A stretch of 64,000 nucleotides of DNA, from contig NZ_JARGNA010000007.1 of assembly GCF_030167905.1 (NCBI RefSeq), positions 144,859 through 208,858 of the forward strand, in the 5' to 3' direction. This DNA is from Flavobacterium terrisoli (GTDB lineage Bacteria > Bacteroidota > Bacteroidia > Flavobacteriales > Flavobacteriaceae). Of the stretch, positions 8,610 through 15,625 are shown piece by piece. The position numbers were made by a program, and so were the translations under genes. Below the pieces are notes generated by a model that was given only the letters and a program-made list of their open reading frames with translations, did not search any database and was not told the origin of the DNA. The number at the start of each line of letters is the position of its first letter. Position 1 is the stretch's first letter.

Positions 8610-9524
8610 ATGACTCCTAAAATTAAAAATTTCTTTGCCATTCTAAAAACAACAGCCATCAGATGGTGGGAAAGAGATCCGTTTAAAGAAAGCGCGGTCA
8701 TTGCCTATTATGCCATTTTTGCCTTACCCGGATTATTAGTGGTCATCATCACTTTAGCCGGATATTTCTTTGGCGAAGAAGCTGTACATGGTCAAATTTC
8801 CGGACAGATTACCGCTGTGATGGGTGCTGACACCGCACTCCAAATTCAAGATATTATTGCAAAAGCTACCCAATCCAGAAACTCGGTTTGGGCGACTATT
8901 ATTGGGATTACTACCATATTAGTTGGTGCTACGGGTGTTTTTGTAGAGTTCCAAAAATCGTTAAACAACATTTGGAACGTGCAAGCCACTGTGGCTAAAT
9001 CAGGGATACTCAGTTATCTGAAAACACGACTTTTCTCTTTCGGAATCATCATTGCCATTGCCTTTATCCTGATTATATCCTTGGTCATTTCTGCCGGGCT
9101 TGCGGCATTTGGTAATTGGATTACCCAATATTTCTCTACTGCCTTTCTCATAGTATTACAAGTGTTAAACTTTATGGTTTCTCTTGGTATTCTATCGGTA
9201 TTGTTTGCCGGAATGTTCAAGCTCTTTCCTGATGCCCAAATCAAATGGAAACACGTTTGGATCGGTTCTTTTGTTACTGCCTTATTATTTGAAACAGGCA
9301 AATTCGCCTTAGGATTATACTTTGGGCAAGCCAATCCCGGTTCGGGCTATGGTGCCGCTGGTTCAATTATTCTGATCCTGCTTTGGGCATCGTATTCCTC
9401 AATGATTGTTTTCTTTGGTGCCGAATTCACCCACACCTACGCCGAAAAAACCGATGCTAAAGTACCCGCAGATGAACATGGCGTGAAGGTGGTGGAAGTG
9501 AAGATAAAGGTGGAGGATGAGTAA
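8610..9524 (+). CDS. YihY/BrkB-family membrane protein
   Basis: 304 residues with six transmembrane segments. Hallmarks are the N-terminal F-x-x-x-x-x-x-x-AYYAIFALPGLL, the GATGVFVEFQKSLNNIW segment, LFKLFPDAQIKWKHVWIGS and the final GSIILILLWASYSSMIVFFGAEFTH. These are typical of the YihY/UPF0761 family (once mis-named ribonuclease BN). The molecular role is unknown; an envelope or transport function is presumed. Last gene of the small-membrane-protein run. An array of 8-bp repeats begins at the base after its stop. Confidence 0.9.
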   Translation: MTPKIKNFFAILKTTAIRWWERDPFKESAVIAYYAIFALPGLLVVIITLAGYFFGEEAVHGQISGQITAVMGADTALQIQDIIAKATQSRNSVWATIIGITTILVGATGVFVEFQKSLNNIWNVQATVAKSGILSYLKTRLFSFGIIIAIAFILIISLVISAGLAAFGNWITQYFSTAFLIVLQVLNFMVSLGILSVLFAGMFKLFPDAQIKWKHVWIGSFVTALLFETGKFALGLYFGQANPGSGYGAAGSIILILLWASYSSMIVFFGAEFTHTYAEKTDAKVPADEHGVKVVEVKIKVEDE

Positions 9525-9548
9525 CTGAGTGGCAGAGTTTCTAAATTA
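9525..9548 (-). repeat. 8-bp unit array directly after a stop codon
   Basis: Three units, CTGAGTGG, CAGAGTTT and CTAAATTA, start immediately after the TAA of the YihY-like gene. They read as degenerate members of the (reverse-complement) NNCCTTAG family also found after the genes ending at 11348, 45184 and 50826. Confidence 0.5.
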
Positions 9549-9569
9549 AAACAATCATTCTTAGTAGGT

Positions 9570-9740
9570 CTCTTTTACGCCAGTGTAGATTTTAAAATCC
9601 GTTAAGAAATTGTGAATCCCTGTAGCAATTTTAGGATTTTAAAATCGGTTCCGATTTATTGGAAACACCTTCGTAAAAGTGCCCTTTCTTTTGGTTCGTT
9701 TTCTTTGGGCAAGCAAAGAAAATGAACAGAAAAAAATCAT
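9570..9740 (+). repeat. Interspersed repeat, copy A
   Basis: Shares CTTTTACGC, AGTGTAGATTT and CGTTAA on the left and GTTTTCTTTGG, CAAGCAAAGA and AATGAAC on the right with the segment at 15433-15625, in the same order and orientation. Inside it the 12-bp palindrome GATTTTAAAATC occurs twice (9588-9599 and 9635-9646). No ORF of note. It lies between the YihY-like and antiporter genes. Confidence 0.6.
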
Positions 9741-9776
9741 ATCTTTATCTCCATCACCTTTTAACTATCACAAAAT

Positions 9777-11348
9777 ATGTTAGAACACTTCCCATTCTTT
9801 TTAATCCTAATCTTCGCCATTGTCCTGATCATCATGCTGGCGGATAAAATAAAAATAGCCTACCCTATTCTGCTTATCCTCGCCGGATTACTGATAAGCA
9901 TTATCCCCGGCATCCCGTTATTCAGTATCGACCCCGATTTGATATTTCTTATCTTCCTGCCGCCGTTGCTCTATGAAGCGGCCTGGGTCATTTCGTGGAA
10001 AGACCTTTGGCACTACCGCCGGGTGATTCTGAGTTTTGCCTTTGTGGTGGTATTTTTAACCGCCATGTCTGTGGCTTTAGTGGCCAATTATTTTATACCG
10101 GGTTTCTCCCTGGCTTTAGGATTCCTGCTGGGCGGCATCGTTTCACCTCCCGATGCGGTGAGTGCCGGTGCCATCTTAAAGTTTGTCAAAGTACCGCGTA
10201 CCATATCTTCCATTTTAGAAGGCGAAAGCCTGCTCAACGATGCTTCCTCCTTAATCATTTTCCGCTTTGCGCTGATTGCCATTGGCACGGGACAGTTCAT
10301 CTGGTCTCAGGCGGCGCTGACTTTCTCCTGGATGGTGATTGGCGGTGTAGGTATCGGGCTGCTGATTGGTTTTATCTTTATGAAATTCCACAAATACCTG
10401 CCTACAGATGCCAATATGGATATCGTACTTTCGCTGGTAACGCCCTATATCATTTATATCGTGGCTGAGGAAGTACACAGCTCGGGTGTGTTGGCAGTGG
10501 TAAGTGGCGGTTTGTTCCTTTCCCACAAACGGCATTCGTTCCTCACCAGTGCCTCGCGTATCAAAGGCTTTAATGTGTGGCAAAGCCTGGTCTTTGTCCT
10601 CAATGGCTTGGTCTTTACGATGATTGGTCTTGCCCTGCCCACTATTACCGCCGGGCTCGAAGGCGTAAGTCTTTATTCGGCCATTGGCTATGGAGCTTTA
10701 ATTACTTTGGTTTTAATTGTCGGAAGAATACTGGCCGCCTATGGTGCTGTTGTCGTAACGATGATTGCGCGTAATTTTATTACGGTTGCCGACGACCGCA
10801 ATCCCGGCATAAAAGGACCGTTCATCTTAGGATGGTCGGGGATGCGTGGTGTAGTGTCACTGGCTGCAGCGTTGTCTATACCTGTTTACCTCAATGGGGC
10901 ACCTTTTCCGCAAAGGAACCTGATTCTCTTTATCACGTTTGTCGTGATCCTGCTCACACTGGTGGTGCAAGGACTAACCCTGCCCTATTTCATACGGAAG
11001 TTAGAAGTCACCAACCCGCACCATGAAGCCAACCAACAGGAACATTACCAACAAGTGAGATGGGAACTGGCGCAATTTGCGTTACAACAGTTAAAAGACC
11101 AATATGGAGAAGATTTAGAGCAACAACCCATACTGCAACGCATCGCCAACAAATGGGAAGACCACAAAATCCTAACCGAAGATGCCGACATGTCTCAGGA
11201 ATGCCGAACCATCTACATCAACATCCTCGACCAGCAAAGGCGATGGCTAATTGAAAAGAACAAAAAAGAAAGCAAACTCGATGAGGCCATCATCCGCAAA
11301 CTGCTCCATCATCTCGATATGGAGGAAGAGAAGGTGAAGTTTTTGTAG
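9777..11348 (+). CDS. Na+/H+ antiporter, CPA1 (NhaP-type) family
   Basis: 523 residues: about twelve membrane helices over the first 410, then a cytosolic tail of about 110 residues rich in Q, E and K. CPA1 signatures are present: FLPPLLYEAAW, GGIVSPPDAVSAGAI, LEGESLLNDASSLIIF with the conserved acidic ion-binding region, and the GWSGMRGVVSLAAALSIP segment. It would exchange Na+ (or K+) for H+ across the inner membrane for pH and salt homeostasis. It fits beside the preceding envelope-stress genes but is separated from them by a repeat element. Confidence 0.92.
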   Translation: MLEHFPFFLILIFAIVLIIMLADKIKIAYPILLILAGLLISIIPGIPLFSIDPDLIFLIFLPPLLYEAAWVISWKDLWHYRRVILSFAFVVVFLTAMSVALVANYFIPGFSLALGFLLGGIVSPPDAVSAGAILKFVKVPRTISSILEGESLLNDASSLIIFRFALIAIGTGQFIWSQAALTFSWMVIGGVGIGLLIGFIFMKFHKYLPTDANMDIVLSLVTPYIIYIVAEEVHSSGVLAVVSGGLFLSHKRHSFLTSASRIKGFNVWQSLVFVLNGLVFTMIGLALPTITAGLEGVSLYSAIGYGALITLVLIVGRILAAYGAVVVTMIARNFITVADDRNPGIKGPFILGWSGMRGVVSLAAALSIPVYLNGAPFPQRNLILFITFVVILLTLVVQGLTLPYFIRKLEVTNPHHEANQQEHYQQVRWELAQFALQQLKDQYGEDLEQQPILQRIANKWEDHKILTEDADMSQECRTIYINILDQQRRWLIEKNKKESKLDEAIIRKLLHHLDMEEEKVKFL

Positions 11349-11349
11349 G

Positions 11350-11373
11350 CTAAGGTTCTGAGGTGCTAAGTTG
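11350..11373 (-). repeat. 8-bp unit array after the antiporter gene
   Basis: CTAAGGTT, CTGAGGTG and CTAAGTTG lie end to end, starting within two bases of the antiporter stop. Read on the minus strand they are AACCTTAG-type units, the same family as at 45169 and 50827. Confidence 0.6.
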
Positions 11374-11423
11374 CAGAAGGCAGATTTAATACTTGTGATA
11401 GCCAACTTTTAACTTATAACTAA

Positions 11424-11671
11424 TTACTGCACCTTACTGCACGCTTATAGGACGTTAATAGGACGTTAATAGGACGTTGATACGACGCAGTAACTTTTTA
11501 AAGTGCTTTTACAACCAACCCAAAACTATAAGCTCCTTTTCTCAACCACAATCGCTTGACTAGTAATGACGAGTACTGACGAGTACTGACGTTTACTGAC
11601 TAGTCAAATCGTCATTTTTGAGGTGGTTCTTCGGGTGTTGTTCGGGTGATGTTCGGGTTTTGTTCGCAAAA
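11424..11671 (+). repeat. Cluster of four short tandem arrays with 10-11 bp period
   Basis: In order: TTACTGCAC(C/G) twice (11424-11443, 10-bp unit); AGGACGTTAAT three times plus a partial (11449-11481, 11-bp); five TGACNNNTAN units of 10 bp (11557-11606), the outer two forming an inverted pair TTGACTAGT/ACTAGTCAA; and TGTTCGGGTGA-like units of 11 bp, three to four copies (11628-11670). The rest of the gap from 11374 to 11848 contains no gene I can support. Confidence 0.8.
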
Positions 11672-11848
11672 GAGGGTGATTTTGCGAAGAGACTGTGGAG
11701 AAAGTGTGAACAAAGGTGGGAGAAAACGGCTGTTAATTGAGCATTTAATCGGGAATTGTTTTCGTTGGTCGATGTAATGACTATACTTAATATGGGGTTT
11801 AAATTTTTTTGGTATATTGGCTACAGTGCTAGTTATACTTATGTAAAA

Positions 11849-11857
11849 GTTAGTGGC
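11849..11857 (+). other. Core-type site opening the cassette-like array
   Basis: GTTAGTGGC. It is the exact reverse complement of GCCACTAAC found just after the following gene (12729-12737), as expected for the left end of an integron-type cassette. It lies 16 bases before the GTG start of that gene. No integrase gene is adjacent. Confidence 0.6.
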
Positions 11858-11872
11858 AAGCTTTAGTAAACC

Positions 11873-12724
11873 GTGAAAACAGAACCAATAACATATTCTC
11901 TTTCGACCTTTGCACGACCCGATATTTGGCAAGTCAGGGAACTTTCAGAGAAAGAATATTTAAAATATTCTAAAAATATCTCTTCATTACAGAGGTTAGA
12001 AAACAATGAAAAACTATTTAAGATTGTTGAATTAAATTATTTTGACTTTAAAACAAAGATTGAAAAGACAATTAAAAATCTGAATAATGGTACTAATAGT
12101 AAAGAATTTGAAAATCTTTATTTAGACATTAATAGATTGATCTTGAACATCCTTTCTTCTATCAGGACGTATTTAGACCATAGTGAAACAAGGATAAAAA
12201 GAGAATATGGTTCAGAATCAGAAGAATTTTTGCTATTTAAAAAAGAAACGAGTAAAACTTATGACGAGAACTTTTCATATAGATTTCTGTATAAATTAAG
12301 AAATTATGCCCAACATTGTGGTCTACCAGCTGGTTCATTATCTACAAACGCAAATACAACGGGCGCTTCTTTAAAACTAACTTTAATTAAAAGCAATCTA
12401 TTGTCTAACTATAATTCATGGGGAATAACCGTAAAGCAAGAATTAATAAATAAAACAGAAGAATTTGATATAATTCCGCTTATTGACGATAAGTTTACTT
12501 TATTAGAAGAAATAAATAAAAATATTAATGAGCTTTCTTATAGACATTACAAGGATGAGGCACAAGAACTTATGAATTTACTTTGGGAAGCACAAGGTAA
12601 AAATGGAACTCCATGTATTATAAAAACTATTGGGTCTGGTGGAAAACTTAAATTAAATATTAACTGGTTTCCATACAAGCCAATTTCAAAAATAACCGGA
12701 ATTCAAATAGATATCATTGAATAA
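11873..12724 (+). CDS. Cassette gene 1: hypothetical protein with HEPN-like motif
   Basis: 283 residues from a GTG start, helical and very rich in K, N, E and I. Codon use is AT-biased compared with genes on either side. The only recognisable signal is R143-N-Y-A-Q-H148 in KLRNYAQHCGLP, which matches the R-x4-6-H motif (often R-N) of HEPN-domain ribonucleases and toxins. The helical context fits, but the fold assignment is tentative. No antitoxin partner is adjacent. It is the single gene between a core site (11849) and an attC-like site (12729-12867), so it probably arrived as a mobile cassette. Confidence 0.65.
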   Translation: MKTEPITYSLSTFARPDIWQVRELSEKEYLKYSKNISSLQRLENNEKLFKIVELNYFDFKTKIEKTIKNLNNGTNSKEFENLYLDINRLILNILSSIRTYLDHSETRIKREYGSESEEFLLFKKETSKTYDENFSYRFLYKLRNYAQHCGLPAGSLSTNANTTGASLKLTLIKSNLLSNYNSWGITVKQELINKTEEFDIIPLIDDKFTLLEEINKNINELSYRHYKDEAQELMNLLWEAQGKNGTPCIIKTIGSGGKLKLNINWFPYKPISKITGIQIDIIE

Positions 12725-12728
12725 GTCA

Positions 12729-12867
12729 GCCACTAACAGCAGTTTGTAACAGTTGTGCGGTTCGGGTTTATAACTAATTTTCTCTGAAAATTCAAAAAGG
12801 AGTTTTATATTTGGAATCATCAGTCATAAATCATCGCAGCAGTTACAAGCCGCGGCACGTTATGGGC
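12729..12867 (+). other. attC-like recombination site 1
   Basis: Begins with inverse core GCCACTAAC (12729-12737), ends with core GTTATGGGC (12859-12867). Inner arms pair: TTGTAAC (about 12744) with GTTACAA (about 12842), and the outer TAAC with GTTA, with unequal spacers (6 and 10 bases). This is an imperfect hairpin with unpaired bases, as in integron attC sites. Length about 139 bp. The site separates cassette genes 1 and 2. Confidence 0.6.
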
Positions 12868-12898
12868 AAGTTTAACACAATGCTAAAAAAGAAAATTA

Positions 12899-13486
12899 AT
12901 GCTTACAGAAATATCCAAATTGGTAAATGAATATCCAACAATAAGTCTTGCAATCATTGCTGCAATATTTTCTTCCATTGGCTGGGGTTGCAACAGTTTT
13001 TACCAAGTAATCGTAGACAATTACAAACAAAAGAGAGAATTAAAGATTTTCCTTTGGAAAGAAAAGATTAATGCTGCAAAAAAGGCTTCGGAATTTTATC
13101 TTGAGTATTTGAATTTTATCAATCTACTGAGAAATCAGTTAGATATGTTGGCAACTGGTAAAGCAGAGTATGAACAAATAAATAGAAATATTGATGCGGA
13201 AATACAGGAATTATCAAATAAGTTAAAAACCTTTCCTCATTTTGAACATCATCATATTAATATTTTCTACAACTTAATAGAAAATAGAACTCTGAAAATT
13301 AATCAAGAGAATTTTGAAATTCTTGGCAAAATAAATGGTTTAGGATCACTTGGACTATCTTATGAAGAGTTTGATGCTCAGTTAAAAGATTATGTTATAA
13401 AATTTAAAAATAACTACTCAGAATTAGCTAAAATTTATGAAGACCTTATTGAAAAAATAAGAGCCGACATTAATAGTTATCTTTAA
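12899..13486 (+). CDS. Cassette gene 2: hypothetical single-span membrane protein
   Basis: 195 residues. One membrane helix near the N-terminus (about 13-38, TISLAIIAAIFSSIGWGC) precedes a long charged, helical, probably coiled-coil domain. The gene is AT-rich with K, N, E and I excess. No family recognised. It lies alone between GTTATGGGC (12859) and GCCCATAAC (13495), which are exact reverse complements, so this unit has both ends of a cassette. Confidence 0.7.
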   Translation: MLTEISKLVNEYPTISLAIIAAIFSSIGWGCNSFYQVIVDNYKQKRELKIFLWKEKINAAKKASEFYLEYLNFINLLRNQLDMLATGKAEYEQINRNIDAEIQELSNKLKTFPHFEHHHINIFYNLIENRTLKINQENFEILGKINGLGSLGLSYEEFDAQLKDYVIKFKNNYSELAKIYEDLIEKIRADINSYL

Positions 13487-13494
13487 AAAAACCA

Positions 13495-13629
13495 GCCCAT
13501 AACAGCGGATTGCAGCTATGGCTGGTTTAGATTTTCCTAGCCGGAAAATACTCAACCAGAAATTTACATATCTTTACAACTAAACATTAAAAACGCCGCC
13601 ACGGCTGCAAGCCGCGGAACGTTAATAGC
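13495..13629 (+). other. attC-like recombination site 2
   Basis: Inverse core GCCCATAAC (13495-13503) and core GTTAATAGC (13621-13629). The arms form a good imperfect hairpin: TAAC-AGCGGA-TTGCAGC-TATGGC on the left against GCCACG-GCTGCAA-GCCGCGGAAC-GTTA on the right, again with an asymmetric spacer. The right arm shares GCAAGCCGCGG(A)ACGTTA with site 1 (ACAAGCCGCGGCACGTTA), so the two sites belong to one family. Confidence 0.65.
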
Positions 13630-13654
13630 AATTATTCTTTAGACTCCATAAACT

Positions 13655-14521
13655 ATGAACGAAAGAAATAGAAAAGTTTTGACTTTAGTTGTGAAATGGG
13701 ATATGGAAAATTACTTGTACGAGCATGGTTTCAGTTTGGAAGAATTCGGCCAATCCTACTACAAAATGTATATACACGAAGAAAAGCTAGAACAACCTGA
13801 ACATATTTTCAAATACTACAACGATTCCCAAAACAGTATAAATTCATTATTAGAAGGTTACTTCTATTTTTCTGAACCAAAAAAGCTAAATGATCCATTT
13901 GAATGCCTAAATAATAGGGAAAAACAAATTATAAACGCTGCCAGTAATAAAGAGAAAATTATTGAACATAGAGAAAATATTGGAATTTGTTCTTTTAGTT
14001 TAACGAATGAAAGTCCTATATTATGGGGACATTACACAAATAATTATCACGGATTTTGTTTAAGATTTGATAATAATCTCATAAAAATAAATGAAGATTT
14101 ACCCGTTAAAACCCACGTATCATATCTTAAAAAATATGAACCTGCAAATAACTCTTTAAGAGAAGCCAAAAAGCAGATTATGGATGCACAGATTAGTGAA
14201 GATTTAAAATCTGCAATCCATGCACATTTAACGACCGTATTTGAATATAGTTGGAAACAATATGACTGGAATTATGAAAATGAATTTCGGTATTTATCCT
14301 TTAGTGCAAATTCGTTTCAGAGAAAATTTAAATTCGACAAAAATGCTTTACAAGAAATATACATTGATTATCGTATGAGAAGTAGAAATCGTAATGTATT
14401 CAACCTACTAATGTTTATCTTAAAAAACAAATATCCTCACGTAAAAGCATTTGAAGTTAAGCCACATCCATTGGTTGTGAAGTTAGAGTTTAATCAAATA
14501 GAGGTAAAACTTGAAGGATAA
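13655..14521 (+). CDS. Cassette gene 3: DUF2971 protein
   Basis: 288 residues with the DUF2971 pattern: HIFKYYND, then YFYFSEPKKLNDPFEC, ICSFSLTNESPILWGHYTNNYHGFCLRF, and a later W-x-Y-E-x-E-F-R-Y-L segment. DUF2971 proteins are common in accessory and defence-rich regions and in integron cassettes; their activity is unknown. About 40 residues precede the domain. AT-rich like the other two cassette genes. Preceded by core GTTAATAGC (13621) and followed by a decayed inverse core. Confidence 0.85.
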   Translation: MNERNRKVLTLVVKWDMENYLYEHGFSLEEFGQSYYKMYIHEEKLEQPEHIFKYYNDSQNSINSLLEGYFYFSEPKKLNDPFECLNNREKQIINAASNKEKIIEHRENIGICSFSLTNESPILWGHYTNNYHGFCLRFDNNLIKINEDLPVKTHVSYLKKYEPANNSLREAKKQIMDAQISEDLKSAIHAHLTTVFEYSWKQYDWNYENEFRYLSFSANSFQRKFKFDKNALQEIYIDYRMRSRNRNVFNLLMFILKNKYPHVKAFEVKPHPLVVKLEFNQIEVKLEG

Positions 14522-14523
14522 CA

Positions 14524-14582
14524 GCTGCTAATAGTGGTTTAGCCCCCCGCTACCGCACGAATCCTTTCGTGTGGCTAATGGA
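14524..14582 (+). other. Degenerate attC-like site 3
   Basis: CAGCTGCTAATAGTGGTTTAG aligns with the start of sites 1 and 2 (CAGCC-ACTAACAGCAGTTTG). The nine bases at 14524-14532 match six of nine of the expected GCTATTAAC, with three transitions. An internal TTTAGCC/GGCTAA pair and a CACGAA-tcc-TTTCGTG hairpin follow, but no right core is visible. This is probably a decayed right end of the array. Confidence 0.4.
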
Positions 14583-14671
14583 CAGTCAATTATTTTCAGC
14601 ATAATCCTGATAAATAATTAGAATGTGATGCTTCCTTCGTCAGCATGACAAAGATTAAACAAAACGAATCA

Positions 14672-15118
14672 CTACTTACTCGTAACCGCAGCACTCTCCG
14701 GGAAATCCTTACTGCGTTCCCCTTGTATAAACATTTTCAGGGTATTGAAATGAATGGTAAACGGCACCATTTTCCAGTGCATGTCTTCTTCTGTTTCCGG
14801 GTTTACATATTGGTACCAAAGCGTATAAGCCGTACTGTCAAATCCTTTCTTAAACTTAGGTGCGCCGGCTTCGTCGCTTTCTATACCCCAAATGACGGCT
14901 CTTTTAGGCTGTTCGTGGAGTTGGTAAAAACCGGTACCGTTTTCGTTTAATTCCACCGTTGGTTCTGCGCCTTTAAACAAATACGTTCCGGCTATCGGAT
15001 AATCAATATCGGTAGTGAGGTAGTGAATACCGTCTTTGGCTTCAATTTTGGTTGACTGGGCGAAAGTGTTCGCTGCAAATACCAATAAGGCAACAAGGAG
15101 TAAATTTTTTGGCTTCAT
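14672..15118 (-). CDS. Hypothetical secreted protein
   Basis: 148 residues with a signal peptide (KNLLLVALLVFAANTFAQ) cleaved before S or T, then a small beta-rich soluble domain containing several W, Y and F residues. No family recognised. It returns the window to chromosomal-type codon use after the cassette array and is oriented against it. Its stop lies about 150 bases from the end of cassette gene 3. Confidence 0.75.
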   Translation of the reverse strand: MKPKNLLLVALLVFAANTFAQSTKIEAKDGIHYLTTDIDYPIAGTYLFKGAEPTVELNENGTGFYQLHEQPKRAVIWGIESDEAGAPKFKKGFDSTAYTLWYQYVNPETEEDMHWKMVPFTIHFNTLKMFIQGERSKDFPESAAVTSK

Positions 15119-15432
15119 AAATTTTTACGTTTACTTTGAAATAAAAATAAAAAGTATTCGAGGTCAATGGTCGGAGGCAGAAAATTAGTTATCAACAGTT
15201 TGAAGCTGTTAAAATGTTCATTTCTTATGTGTTCATTTTGCCTTGATGCAAAACGAACCAAAAAATCAAGCCTGCATAGTCTTAGCTTAAAAACTACCTC
15301 GCTTTTCATTCCGCGTCCCAAGCCGTTCGCTTCGCTCAACTCGTGCAACGCTGCCATTCAAAGCTTCGTTGTTTTTTAACGCTAATGCTATGAGGGCGGC
15401 TTATATCACTGCTGAAGTTCTCGTATAGTTCC

Positions 15433-15625
15433 TTTTACGCAGTGTAGATTTAAAAATTCGTTAAATTTGATATTAAGAGGAGAATGTCCGGTGGACATTC
15501 GGTTTTAGTTTATACCTGACTGCCATTGGCAGTCCTCCTTTTAATTTCAAATGTTTTCTTTGGACAAGCAAAGACCCGAGGCTGAAAGCCGAACAGAGCG
15601 TAGCTAAAATGAACGAAGAAAAATT
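15433..15625 (+). repeat. Interspersed repeat, copy B, carrying an inserted palindromic element
   Basis: Left and right parts match copy A at 9570-9740 in order and orientation (CTTTTACGC, AGTGTAGATTT, CGTTAA; then GTTTTCTTTGG, CAAGCAAAGA, AATGAAC). The middle differs because the two-hairpin element at 15462-15552 replaces it. The rest of the gap from 15119 to 15432 shows no supportable gene. Confidence 0.6.
15462..15552 (+). repeat. REP/BIME-like element with inverted ends
   Basis: Left end AAATTTGATATTAAGAGGAG, right end CTCCTTTTAATTTCAAAT, which is an imperfect inverted copy. Between them are two perfect stem-loops: GAATGTCC-ggt-GGACATTC and GACTGCC-att-GGCAGTC. The same left end and two-hairpin layout, with different stem sequences, occur at 2347-2404. 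Compact, ORF-free and about 91 bp, so a non-autonomous palindromic element. Confidence 0.7.

Noticed and set aside
11424-11671. CRISPR array
   Set aside because: Repeat units are only 10-11 bp with no unique spacers between them, and no cas genes are in the window.
11873-13486. Toxin-antitoxin pair formed by cassette genes 1 and 2
   Set aside because: The genes are separated by a recombination-type site, gene 2 is a membrane protein of normal size, and nothing pairs them functionally.
15115-15357. 80-codon minus-strand ORF upstream of the secreted protein gene
   Set aside because: No recognisable motif, low-quality composition, and it would place a gene across an intergenic region rich in repeats.
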